A stretch of 25,204 nt of DNA, taken from IMG/VR virus record IMGVR_UViG_3300008216_000069, positions 1-25,204 of that record. The stretch is one strand, 5' to 3'. Below, piece by piece: positions 15,864 through 23,075 of this stretch (its first letter is position 1; each line of letters begins with the position of its first letter). This DNA comes from a virus. The notes under the pieces are model-generated. The model was not told the origin of the DNA, made no database searches, and saw only the letters and a list, made by a program, of their open reading frames with translations. A program made the position numbers and the translations under genes.

Positions 15864-17425
15864 TAAAATGGGATCTCCTCATCATCAGTATTTTCTCCAC
15901 CTAAAACTTTATCATCCTCTTTTTTCTCCATCTTCAATGAGGGTAATGGAACATCTTTAATGGGTGATTTAAATTCAGGGATAGTCCAGGCGCGTGTTTG
16001 AACTTTTTGTGGATATACGGTCACATCTTCACCCTTCATATCTCGCAGACGTTGAACGATCCATGGGCGTGGAACTTTAAAATTTTTAGATGAATCAAGC
16101 CAACGGGATAAGTCAGCCAACCGAAAATAGGTTTTACCATTTTCTGTAAAAGCCTTGCCCATCCCTAATTCATCCATACTGAATGAGTCCCCTCTATCCT
16201 GACAGAACTCCTGTAAGTAATCTTTAAATTCCCCTGTCTTGGAAACATCTTCAGGAACTTCTTGAATATTGATATTGTCGAATAACACACGGACAATTCC
16301 ATCCCAATCATCAGCTTTCATCCGTGGTATCCAAATTTTAAGTTGTTGAGATACAATCTTACGAAATACACTAAAGTTATATAAATACCCCACATCATCT
16401 ATTTCCACGCGCTTATCATCCACGTTCACAAACCAAATGGGAGGAATGGAATCAAGAACAGCTAGATCACTGTACTTGGGATGGTCTTCCGTGGAAAAAC
16501 CGATGCCGAATTTTCTCGTCTTGCATAATGGTTTTTGGCACACCGACACGATGGGTTGGTCATTGCACCGATAAGTGTATTTTATGGAACCATCCGCCTT
16601 GTTCTGCCTTATTTGTTTTTGGATGGTCGTGACTTCACTTACGTTCAAGGGTGGATCCATATACTGTAAATTATATTTTTCTATTAAGTTTTCCCATTCA
16701 TCAGGGTTGGATTTACGATAAAAAATTCCTATGTTGAATAAGCCATTATTCCTTGTTCCTTCAGGATATCCCTTGTCAGTTAAGAATTGCAGGCACGGAG
16801 GACCGCTCTTAATAACCTCTTGTTTAATCTTAATTTTAATAGTCGCAATGTCTTCACAAACGAACTTGTCATATAACATAAAAAATTCATCCAAAGAAGC
16901 TCCTTCACCATTATTAAGAAACGCGTATCGTGTGTCGCCGTGATAAGGTAAGTTGAGCCACGAACCCGTATCTTTTTCATTGGCAAGTTGTGTTTGCTTG
17001 GGAAATACTTCTGAATTCGCGTATCCTAAATATGCCGCGCATTCTTTTAATTTTTGTTGAAAAAGACTGGCTAGTTGGGGTTGTTTTGAGAAAAGAAAAA
17101 GATGTGCCCCAAAAGATTTGGAGGAACACATTATTAAAGGTAATTTTAATTCCCTTATTCTGGTTAATATTTTTTTATGATCAAGTGGGTACTCATCAAT
17201 ATCAATGCATCCCCAGGATGCCGTACCATCATCCCTAATGGGAATAATACCCAAAGCGGGCATCTTGCCTTCCAAATGATCCTTGTACATTTGCAAGGTA
17301 GGTGCTTCGTGTTTCGTGAACATTTTACCTTCACGTTTTCCGTTAACCTTCGTTTCGGAATATCGATATTCTCCATGCGCACGATCAAGTCCACTGAATA
17401 TATGTTTAAATTTTTCTACTTTCAT
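15863..17425 (-). CDS. Archaeo-eukaryotic-type (AEP) DNA primase/primase-polymerase
   Basis: 520 residues from ATG 17425; the frame extends two codons to a TTG (17431). Motifs of the AEP superfamily are visible: DxD in GCIDIDEYPL (D75, D77), the basic motif SSKSFGAHLFLF (101-112; H108) and the third-motif region EVFPKQTQ (139-146) followed by GSWLNLPYH (154-162). From about 205 (PCLQFLTDKGYPEGTRNNGL) comes a PriCT-like helical domain found C-terminal to phage primases, and the rest (to 520) contains an additional domain with WFVNVDDKRVEIDDVGYLY and RWLDSSKNFKVPRPWIVQRL. It lacks Cys-rich zinc motif of DnaG type. It should make primers for the polymerase encoded two genes on. No ribosome site is visible before the start; a hairpin lies 20 bases upstream. 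Confidence 0.8.
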   Translation of the reverse strand: MKVEKFKHIFSGLDRAHGEYRYSETKVNGKREGKMFTKHEAPTLQMYKDHLEGKMPALGIIPIRDDGTASWGCIDIDEYPLDHKKILTRIRELKLPLIMCSSKSFGAHLFLFSKQPQLASLFQQKLKECAAYLGYANSEVFPKQTQLANEKDTGSWLNLPYHGDTRYAFLNNGEGASLDEFFMLYDKFVCEDIATIKIKIKQEVIKSGPPCLQFLTDKGYPEGTRNNGLFNIGIFYRKSNPDEWENLIEKYNLQYMDPPLNVSEVTTIQKQIRQNKADGSIKYTYRCNDQPIVSVCQKPLCKTRKFGIGFSTEDHPKYSDLAVLDSIPPIWFVNVDDKRVEIDDVGYLYNFSVFRKIVSQQLKIWIPRMKADDWDGIVRVLFDNINIQEVPEDVSKTGEFKDYLQEFCQDRGDSFSMDELGMGKAFTENGKTYFRLADLSRWLDSSKNFKVPRPWIVQRLRDMKGEDVTVYPQKVQTRAWTIPEFKSPIKDVPLPSLKMEKKEDDKVLGGENTDDEEIPF

Positions 17426-17441
17426 ACACAACTAATAATAA

Positions 17442-17467
17442 TAAAATGGGCGGACATTGCCGCCCAT
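17442..17467 (-). terminator. Terminator/attenuator hairpin upstream of primase
   Basis: On the minus strand ATGGGCGG-CAATGT-CCGCCCAT (17446-17467) forms an 8-bp GC-rich perfect stem with a six-base loop and is followed by TTTTATTATTATT. It sits between the ssDNA-binding-type gene and the primase, in the direction of both, and could reduce read-through so the upstream genes are made in larger amounts. Confidence 0.75.
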
Positions 17468-17491
17468 CTCTCATAGGATAGTAAGGAGCAT

Positions 17492-18328
17492 CTATGAACC
17501 TAAAACAGCATCCTCCTTTGAAGGAGTGATGTTTTTCATTTCTTGGTTGTCACTTTCATTAATGACCTCAGGACTAGGATCAATCTCGCCGGACACAACT
17601 AATTTATAAAAATTTTGCGCCTCTTCCACAATGTTTTTAGGGTTTGGATAACCATTAACGGATTTCTCCAGTTTAATATTCCACCCCCACCAATCATTTT
17701 TTTTATTTGCTTCGCGTACCGCTTTCATATTGTACACATTAGCAAATGTGGGTAAAGTTACGAGAGTTCCATCTTTTCTATTGGTTTTTTGATTCATCAT
17801 CATAGTATTCCAATATCTAGATTTTTTGTATTGAGTTTTTTGCATAATGATTTGAGCTCTTTCAAAAGAACCATCATCATTCAAACGTAAAACAAAATAC
17901 TCAGCCGTTCTTACTACGTAAGTTTTACTAAGCTGACCATTGATCATATAATGATCCTCCCCGTCGTGTTCCGACCTAGTTAAAGGTGGAACGTCTTCAG
18001 GTGTGTAAATTTTAACGGGAGCGCCAGTGCCTTCGCCTAGTTTCTCCCATTCTACAAAACGTGAACGAAAAAAACAAGGAACGGTCATAATTCCATTATA
18101 AAATTCTTTTGTAACAGAATTAAAAATCATTCCTTCTTCTAGTCCTTCAACATGCTTTGTATTACCTTTCTTTACTTCAGGTGTTTGTGAACTTGCAATT
18201 TTCAAAAATGGAATTGCTAATTCACTTGCATTGACGTTCTCAAATCCTGCTCCCACCATGGAAGGGGATGTGAAATCAATGACATTCGTACTTACTTCAC
18301 TTTTCTTTTTCTTCGCTACTTCATTCAT
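17492..18328 (-). CDS. Conserved phage protein, putative ssDNA-binding/replication factor
   Basis: 278 residues. The segment GAGFENVNASELAIPFLKIA (27-46) followed by SSQTPEVKKG and then GMIFNSVTKEFYNGIMTVPC (66-85) with FFRSRFVEWEK matches a family I know as widespread beside primase and polymerase genes in marine phages, usually left as hypothetical and sometimes proposed as single-stranded DNA-binding. The central part is beta-rich with aromatic residues (WWGWNIKLE), fitting an OB-like fold; the C-terminal tail (ESDNQEMKNITPSKEDAVLGS) is disordered but only mildly acidic, unlike T7 gp2.5. AGGA precedes the ATG at nine bases. The leading KKKKS patch is basic. Function is inference; placement upstream of a terminator would suit a protein needed in many copies. 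Confidence 0.6.
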   Translation of the reverse strand: MNEVAKKKKSEVSTNVIDFTSPSMVGAGFENVNASELAIPFLKIASSQTPEVKKGNTKHVEGLEEGMIFNSVTKEFYNGIMTVPCFFRSRFVEWEKLGEGTGAPVKIYTPEDVPPLTRSEHDGEDHYMINGQLSKTYVVRTAEYFVLRLNDDGSFERAQIIMQKTQYKKSRYWNTMMMNQKTNRKDGTLVTLPTFANVYNMKAVREANKKNDWWGWNIKLEKSVNGYPNPKNIVEEAQNFYKLVVSGEIDPSPEVINESDNQEMKNITPSKEDAVLGS

Positions 18329-18331
18329 CGT

Positions 18332-18904
18332 TCATTTTCCTCGTTTAATTTTCACTTTGTTTCCCATATAGACACTAAATAATTCTAATGGGAAGGCTTT
18401 GCCATCGTTTATTTGTTCGCCAATTAAAGCATTCAAGGTCATTGGCTCGACCTTGCGTTTTTGGTCAGGAGAAAGTCCTTGCTTTTCTAGATCTTGTATA
18501 AGATCCGTCGCAACTAAATTATCCCCTTTCCCAAACCTTACTGAAACAATGTTTTTTATGATGTCCCCTAAATTGTTACTTTCTAACCATTCAAAAGCCT
18601 CTCTTTCATTGTCCTTAGTGATACTCCCTTTAAAAAAAGGTTTAAAGCTTACTGCATCACCATTCATTAACTTTATTTCCTTGACACCCCTTTGCTCCAT
18701 CAATTGAACAATAGAATCATTCGCTTGTTGCAGCGCAGCTTTTTTAATTTTAATTTGATTTTCCAAAGCGAGTATATCGCTTTCGAGTTTTAGATAATTA
18801 TTAGAAGCCGTAGACACATCTTTGACCTCTGTTATTTTTACTTCTTTTTTATCGTCATCTTTTAGTTCTCTTAAAACGTCTAAAAAATCAACTTTCTCGC
18901 TCAT
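18332..18904 (-). CDS. Coiled-coil phage protein of replication operon
   Basis: 190 residues from the ATG at 18904, preferred to one six codons upstream because AAAGGA lies before it. After an acidic start (EKVDFLDVLRELKDDDKKEV) there is a heptad-rich helix LKLESDILALENQIKIKKAA continuing to LQQANDSIVQLMEQRG, then a beta-type segment VKEIKLMNGDAVSFKPFFKG and a helical C-terminal half ending VYMGNKVKIKRGK. I know similar coiled-coil proteins beside the ssDNA-binding-type gene in marine phages, where they are hypothetical. Its start lies within the end of the preceding gene (17 bases) and its stop is three bases before the next ATG, so it is translationally coupled. A structural or fork-complex role is conjecture. 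Confidence 0.65.
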   Translation of the reverse strand: MSEKVDFLDVLRELKDDDKKEVKITEVKDVSTASNNYLKLESDILALENQIKIKKAALQQANDSIVQLMEQRGVKEIKLMNGDAVSFKPFFKGSITKDNEREAFEWLESNNLGDIIKNIVSVRFGKGDNLVATDLIQDLEKQGLSPDQKRKVEPMTLNALIGEQINDGKAFPLELFSVYMGNKVKIKRGK

Positions 18905-19238
18905 CTCTAGTATTCCTTTCATTCAAGTCTATCTGTATAGGAAAATATTTAAAGGAACGACGATCATATTTCAATACTTTATATTTACCTCTATTATTAT
19001 CAGAAGCTACCGCGCAAGCTAAACCTATCATGCTCGGATCTCCTATTAATAATAAAAAATCATCATCATTAAAGTTTCTCAACTTTTCTTTTGCTTTTCG
19101 TACCGCAGGCGCAGGAGATAACATTATCTGTTTACCTTCCTCAAATAGGGGAACTAACTCACCATATTCTCTAGCAGGTATAACATTAAATTTTGCCACT
19201 TCCTGGATTACGAATACTTTACCTTTATTTTCCGACAT
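18888..19238 (-). CDS. Small phage protein of unknown function, first gene of replication operon
   Basis: 116 residues. It begins with a strand-like KVFVIQEVAKFNVIPAREYG, then ELVPLFEEGKQIMLSP, a helix AVRKAKEKLRNFNDDDFLLL with a Walker-B-like hydrophobic/acidic end but no P-loop, then GDPSMIGLACAVASDN and KYKVLKYDRRSFKYFPIQID. The alternating strands and helices look like a small alpha/beta domain; the GDPxxIGxAxAxAxxNxxGxxxxLxxD pattern is one I recall from small proteins upstream of marine phage replication genes without assigned function. AAGAAGAAAG before the ATG is a weak ribosome site. It is the first gene after the promoter at 19258-19286. Confidence 0.65.
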   Translation of the reverse strand: MSENKGKVFVIQEVAKFNVIPAREYGELVPLFEEGKQIMLSPAPAVRKAKEKLRNFNDDDFLLLIGDPSMIGLACAVASDNNRGKYKVLKYDRRSFKYFPIQIDLNERNTRDERES

Positions 19239-19257
19239 TCTGATCTTTCTTCTTCAC

Positions 19258-19286
19258 CATATATATTTTTTATTTAAATGTATCAA
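19258..19286 (-). promoter_or_regulatory. Leftward promoter candidate of replication operon
   Basis: On the minus strand TTGATA (19281-19286) and TATATG (19258-19263) are separated by exactly 17 bases, a sigma70-type layout with an AT-rich spacer. The -35 box overlaps the left arm of the inverted repeat at 19279-19299, so a repressor or activator bound there could control it. The leader to the ATG at 19238 is short. Confidence 0.5.
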
Positions 19287-19299
19287 TTAAAATGATACA
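19279..19299. promoter_or_regulatory. Operator-like inverted repeat in divergent region
   Basis: TGTATCA at 19279-19285 and TGATACA at 19293-19299 form a perfect 7-bp inverted repeat around a seven-base AT spacer. It lies midway between the leftward replication operon and the rightward helicase gene and covers a -35 box. A homodimer-binding site for a winged-helix or helix-turn-helix regulator is the likeliest reading; a weak RNA hairpin is the alternative. Confidence 0.5.
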
Positions 19300-19332
19300 A
19301 GACGGTTGAATTTAACAAGAATTGCAGAAAGT

Positions 19333-20790
19333 ATGAATAAATTACATTATAAATTTAAGACTTCTCCCTATAAACATCAATTAACTGGAATGGGCGCTAT
19401 GCTCAACCACTTCCGTCGTGGTGAAAAAGAATTTGCATTGTTGATGGAAATGGGATGTGGAAAAACCAAAGTTCTTTTGGATAGCTCCTCTTATTTATAT
19501 GACAATGGGTACATCAATGGTATTCTTGTCATTTGTCCTAATGGTGTCAAAGGAACATGGAAAAAAGAGATTGAGATCCATATGGCTGATCATGTAGATC
19601 GTAATGTCATTATTTGGACAGGGCAAAAAACAAAAAAACACGAAGAAGAATTAAGTACTTTATTCATTGCTGACAAAGTTCATTTTAATATTTTAATAAT
19701 GAACGTGGATGCTTTTGCCACAGAACGTGGGCGTAGGGTTGCGGATCGATATCTAATGACACGTCGCGCCTTAATGGTAGTGGATGAAAGTACAATGATT
19801 AAAAATCCTACTGCCATTAGAACTAAAGCCATTACAAAATTAGGTAATTTAGCGCGTTATAGGGTTATTATGACAGGTTCTCCCATTACCAAATCTCCTG
19901 AAGATCTTTACGCGCAATGTAATTTTCTTAATCATGAACTTTTAGGATTCAGTTCCATTTACACTTTTCGCAACCGGCACTGCCAATTGCAGCGCTTGTC
20001 GTTCGGAGGTCGATCCTTCAATAAAGTGACAGGATACAAGAATCTGGAAGAACTTAATCATAAATTAAAACAGTTCTCCTACCGGGTATTAAAAAAAGAG
20101 GCTTTGGATCTTCCTGATCAAGTATGGATGAAACGCATTGTCAGTCTTACAACCGAACAATTGGATGCCTATATGCAGATGAAAAAATTTGCATTGGTGC
20201 AACTCCAGAAAGAGACATTGACGACAACGTCAGTGCTCGCCCAGATGGTGAGACTTCACCAAATTGTTTGTGGTCATTTACCAACCGATAACGGTCGTGT
20301 TATAGGCTTGGCGAATAACCGTATCAAGGAATTATTGGCTATTCTAGAAGAGCATGGTGGAAAAGCCATCATCTGGGCGAATTATCGCTACGACATCAAG
20401 GAGATTGAAAAAACATTGCTGAAGAAATATGGTCCCCGATCCGTGGTCACTTATTATGGAGATACTCCTGAAAAAATGCGTCAAGAAAATATTCAAAATT
20501 TTCAGGAAAAAGAAGAACCTAGATTTTTCATAGGCCAACCAATGACAGGGGGAAGGGGCATTACCGTAACAGCAGCTAATCTTGCAATTTTTTACTCCAA
20601 CAGTTATGACTTAGAGATTAGAGAGCAAGCAGAAGCACGTAATCACCGAATTGGAACTGATGACAAAGTTACCTATGTAGATTTAGTGGCTGAAGGAACC
20701 GTTGATGAAAAAATTATTTATTCATTACGCAACAAAATTAATTTAGCCACATCGGTATTGGCTGAAGACATAAGGAAATGGTTAGTATGA
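19333..20790 (+). CDS. SNF2-like superfamily 2 DNA helicase/translocase
   Basis: 485 residues from the ATG at 19333; the frame opens at a TTG (19306) nine codons earlier. Motifs: Q-type PYKHQLTGMGAML (12-24), Walker A LMEMGCGKTKV (37-47), Ia VICPNGVKGTW (66-76), Walker B VVDESTMIKN (149-158), motif III TGSPITKSPEDLYAQ (181-195), IV AIIWANYRYD (345-354), V GQPMTGGRGITVTAANLAIF (401-420) and VI EQAEARNHRIGTDDKVTYVD (431-450). The MxGxxR[GI]-xxxxAxN plus QAEARxHRIG signature is that of phage SNF2-type helicases. Probable jobs are fork remodelling, recombination or displacing proteins from DNA. It is the first gene of the rightward block, divergent from the replication operon. Confidence 0.92.
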   Translation: MNKLHYKFKTSPYKHQLTGMGAMLNHFRRGEKEFALLMEMGCGKTKVLLDSSSYLYDNGYINGILVICPNGVKGTWKKEIEIHMADHVDRNVIIWTGQKTKKHEEELSTLFIADKVHFNILIMNVDAFATERGRRVADRYLMTRRALMVVDESTMIKNPTAIRTKAITKLGNLARYRVIMTGSPITKSPEDLYAQCNFLNHELLGFSSIYTFRNRHCQLQRLSFGGRSFNKVTGYKNLEELNHKLKQFSYRVLKKEALDLPDQVWMKRIVSLTTEQLDAYMQMKKFALVQLQKETLTTTSVLAQMVRLHQIVCGHLPTDNGRVIGLANNRIKELLAILEEHGGKAIIWANYRYDIKEIEKTLLKKYGPRSVVTYYGDTPEKMRQENIQNFQEKEEPRFFIGQPMTGGRGITVTAANLAIFYSNSYDLEIREQAEARNHRIGTDDKVTYVDLVAEGTVDEKIIYSLRNKINLATSVLAEDIRKWLV

Positions 20791-21002
20791 TAGCTAAAGT
20801 ATCGTGGATGTATAGTCCTACTAAAGACACTTTTACAGTAGTCAAGATAGATGGACAAGGGATTGAAGGAGAAGATTTAGAGAAAAATTTTATTTTACCT
20901 GGAACCACCGTATCCAGAAAAGAATTTTTTTCAGAAGAGAAATACTGGAAAACCTTTTGGACTATTATTACAAAAAATGACAAAGCAGTGGTAAATATAT
21001 GA
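20787..21002 (+). CDS. Small unknown phage protein (71 aa)
   Basis: Begins at the ATG overlapping the helicase stop (ATGA), with AAGGA ten bases upstream; an ATG nine bases earlier is too close to that site. The short protein MIAKVSWMYSPTKDTFTVVK then IDGQGIEGEDLEKNF looks beta-rich at the N-terminus with aromatic residues in the second half (EKYWKTFWTII). No metal or catalytic motif is seen, and the family is not recognised. Its stop overlaps the start of the 34-residue membrane peptide gene, so the three genes are coupled. Confidence 0.55.
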   Translation: MIAKVSWMYSPTKDTFTVVKIDGQGIEGEDLEKNFILPGTTVSRKEFFSEEKYWKTFWTIITKNDKAVVNI

Positions 21003-21103
21003 TGCTCACTAATATTTTACTCGGTGTAATAATTATTATTCTTTTAGTAATAGGCTTTGTGATATTTCAAATAGGACACAATTTATTTAAGGATAAAAAA
21101 TGA
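20999..21103 (+). CDS. 34-residue single-pass membrane peptide
   Basis: ATG at 20999 overlaps the TGA of the preceding gene, and its own TGA at 21101-21103 overlaps the ATG of the next (ATGA at both ends), which argues that it is real despite its length. The product MMLTNILLGVIIIILLVIGF is continued by VIFQIGHNLFKDKK: one hydrophobic helix of about 21 residues then a basic tail, predicting N-out/C-in insertion in the inner membrane. Function unknown; tiny membrane proteins of phages may act in lysis, superinfection exclusion or host takeover, and none of these can be told apart from sequence. Confidence 0.6.
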   Translation: MMLTNILLGVIIIILLVIGFVIFQIGHNLFKDKK

Positions 21104-21288
21104 CAGGTAAACAGTTAGGATTAGGGAGAAAAAAATACGAACGACGTAATGGTGCGGTAAGGCAACACTATCCTGGAAAAGGAATAGGAGAATTTAAGTG
21201 TAACATTTGCCATAAGAAATATACACGTTATGGAAAATATGATAGGTTTTGTAATTCATGCCGACTTCGTATTTTTACACCCACATAA
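21100..21288 (+). CDS. Small zinc-ribbon-like protein (62 aa)
   Basis: AAGGA is six bases before the ATG. The N-terminal half is basic (GLGRKKYERRNGAVRQHYPGK); the C-terminal half carries two CxxC pairs, C34-N-I-C37 and C51-N-S-C54, separated by 13 residues (KCNICHKKYTRYGKYDRF then CNSCR), the layout of a treble-clef or zinc-ribbon finger. It may bind DNA, RNA or a host protein. Starts at ATGA overlap with the membrane peptide gene and ends in a TAATG overlap with the following gene. No named family is recognised. Confidence 0.65.
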   Translation: MTGKQLGLGRKKYERRNGAVRQHYPGKGIGEFKCNICHKKYTRYGKYDRFCNSCRLRIFTPT

Positions 21289-21548
21289 TGCCGTGGAACC
21301 CTGAGTATTATATGAATAAAGATGAAGTTATAAAAATTCTAGAAGACAACAAGATTACTAATGTTATGAAAAAACAAAACCCAATGGCTAAAGAAGTTCG
21401 TACTCCTAAATATAAGCAACGTATCGTGAAAGATAAAACTGTATATGATAGGAAACAAATTCTATCCGATGAAGAAGAGGGTGATAGAATGAGATTTGGC
21501 GACCACCTATGTGAAATAGCTGCCGTGGAAAAAATTAAAAAGGAGTAA
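21288..21548 (+). CDS. Small charged phage protein with KxRxPKYxxRxVKDK motif
   Basis: 86 residues from the ATG that shares bases with the preceding stop (TAATG); in-frame ATGs at 21258 and 21312 are alternatives. After a helix (NKDEVIKILEDNKITNVM) comes KKQNPMAKEVRTPKYKQRIV and KDKTVYDRKQ, a pattern (NPxAKxxRxxKxxxRVxKDKxxYxRK) I recall from many short marine phage proteins of unknown function; it is very basic and could contact nucleic acid. The rest is acidic (SDEEEGDRMRFGDHLCE). The next gene starts two bases after its stop. Confidence 0.55.
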   Translation: MPWNPEYYMNKDEVIKILEDNKITNVMKKQNPMAKEVRTPKYKQRIVKDKTVYDRKQILSDEEEGDRMRFGDHLCEIAAVEKIKKE

Positions 21549-21549
21549 A

Positions 21550-22101
21550 ATGACCAGTGAAAAACATTTAAAACTGCTGCTGCCATACTATGTTAAAGAA
21601 TATCGTAACATTATTTCTCCAGAGCTGGCTCAGGAGATCATAGCACAGCCTGATTTAGAATTCTTTCCCGCTACTGCGGGAGGGGGTAAAGCTAGTGAGG
21701 CGCGCCGTTGTTATGTCAAACCAATTGAATCAAAATTCAAGAAGAAAATTGCCACTATTATTGAGGATATCTTTAAATCATACATTCAGGAGTTTAAATT
21801 CTTTGATAGTTTAAAAATGGAAAAGACTGGATATGATCATCTTCTCTACAAGGGAGAGGAATCTAATGAATACAAAGAGCATGTTGATCATTCCCAATTC
21901 AACAAGCCTCGAATTCTAAGTTGCTCCCTTCTTCTTAATGACGACTACGAGGGAGGAAATTTTAGTTTTTTCGGAGGGGAATATGTGATCTCCAGGCTGG
22001 CCTGTAGCGCCATCGTGTTTCCCAGCAATCCTTGCTTTCCTCATTCAATCACTCCTATTTACCAAGGGGATCGTCACTCCATCATCACCTGGGTCCACTG
22101 A
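21550..22101 (+). CDS. 2OG-Fe(II) oxygenase (prolyl-4-hydroxylase-like)
   Basis: 183 residues, AGGAG four bases before the ATG. The catalytic double-stranded beta-helix is clear: the HxD motif in YKEHVDHSQFN (H111, D113), ILSCSLLLNDDYEGGNFSFF (122-141), distal H165 in NPCFPHSITP, and R175 in YQGDRHSIITWVH for 2-oxoglutarate. The spacing fits the P4H-like group (PF13640). Such enzymes hydroxylate proline, other residues, bases or small molecules; the substrate is unknown. It is translationally coupled (TGATG) to the four-cysteine U32-like gene. Distinct from the oxygenase at 1514-2251: sequence, length and motif spacing differ. Confidence 0.88.
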   Translation: MTSEKHLKLLLPYYVKEYRNIISPELAQEIIAQPDLEFFPATAGGGKASEARRCYVKPIESKFKKKIATIIEDIFKSYIQEFKFFDSLKMEKTGYDHLLYKGEESNEYKEHVDHSQFNKPRILSCSLLLNDDYEGGNFSFFGGEYVISRLACSAIVFPSNPCFPHSITPIYQGDRHSIITWVH

Positions 22102-23075
22102 TGAAAACAAATTATCTTCCATACGGGAAAGACATATTAAATCCAGAGTGGCCCGAAGCCACCTGGGATGTGGGGACGTTGTTTGTTCATGATGATAATA
22201 TTATAAATTTTTATGATACAATAAAAAAAAGATTTGGTTTTCCTTTATCTATTAAATCAGTATTTGGTTGCTATAATGTTATGTGGAGCGGAGGAAGATC
22301 CTCATTTGGCGTAGCTCCGACAGTTCATACTGGAGGCTGGACACCAGAAGTTATAATCAAGGAGTATAACAAGAGAGGGATAGATGTTACTTATACTTTT
22401 TCAAATCCTTTACTCAAAGAAAAACATCTTACGGATCCAAGCTCTAATTATTTGTTGGATTTACTGGCAAAACAAAAATATGAAGGCAACGCTGTTACTA
22501 TCACTTGTGATGTTTTATCGGATTACATCAGGAAGATGTATCCTAATTTAAAACAAAAAGCATCGATTGTTAAATCAACAATGGAGATGCCGAGGAGGAG
22601 GACGTTTGAATATTATGACAATCTGTTTGAAAAATATGATCTGGTCTACCTTCATCCTGATGATAATTTCAATCTTAAATTATTGAAAAAAATAGCCGCG
22701 TCTGGAAAAGTTGGCAGTTATACACTTCTTATAAACGAAAACTGTGCGAGAAACTGCACTATACGAAACAGTCATTATGAGGAACAGTCAAAACCGGTAA
22801 TTGATGGGTGGCACGGAATGTTCAGTTTTACTGATGTAGATCAGATCCATAGTCCCGAACATCCCAATAGCATATGTGAAAGACACACAAAACCACAAAT
22901 GAAATCATGCACTCTTTCTCATTCTGAGTTTAAAGAAATCTATGATCTGGGCTTCAGAAGATTTAAGCTGCAAGGAAGAGATTCTCCTTGGACTAATATG
23001 TTATTTGATCTGGCTTTCTGGTCGGTTGAACAAGACGCCATGGCATATAAAATATCCCACTACCCTCATTTATAA
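22101..23075 (+). CDS. Four-cysteine protein resembling peptidase U32/UbiU-UbiV family
   Basis: 324 residues; start ATG 22101 shares bases with the oxygenase stop, while a longer frame from a TTG at 22032 would overlap it by 70 bases and is rejected. The pattern is alternating strands and helices of a TIM barrel: IDVTYTFSNPLL (94-105), NAVTITCDVL (130-139), ASIVKSTMEM (154-163), YDLVYLHPDDNFNLKLLKKI (179-198), GSYTLLINENCARNC (205-219) and RRFKLQGRD (286-294). The cysteines C215, C219, C259 and C270 are placed like the iron-sulfur ligands of U32 proteins (UbiU, UbiV, RlhA), which hydroxylate ubiquinone precursors or rRNA without O2. No peptidase residues are identified. Function is inference from fold pattern and linkage to an oxygenase. 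Confidence 0.6.
   Translation: MKTNYLPYGKDILNPEWPEATWDVGTLFVHDDNIINFYDTIKKRFGFPLSIKSVFGCYNVMWSGGRSSFGVAPTVHTGGWTPEVIIKEYNKRGIDVTYTFSNPLLKEKHLTDPSSNYLLDLLAKQKYEGNAVTITCDVLSDYIRKMYPNLKQKASIVKSTMEMPRRRTFEYYDNLFEKYDLVYLHPDDNFNLKLLKKIAASGKVGSYTLLINENCARNCTIRNSHYEEQSKPVIDGWHGMFSFTDVDQIHSPEHPNSICERHTKPQMKSCTLSHSEFKEIYDLGFRRFKLQGRDSPWTNMLFDLAFWSVEQDAMAYKISHYPHL

Noticed and set aside
22032-22100. TTG-started extension of the U32-like protein
   Set aside because: It overlaps the catalytic C-terminus of the oxygenase in another frame, and the ATG at 22101 gives a TGATG overlap.
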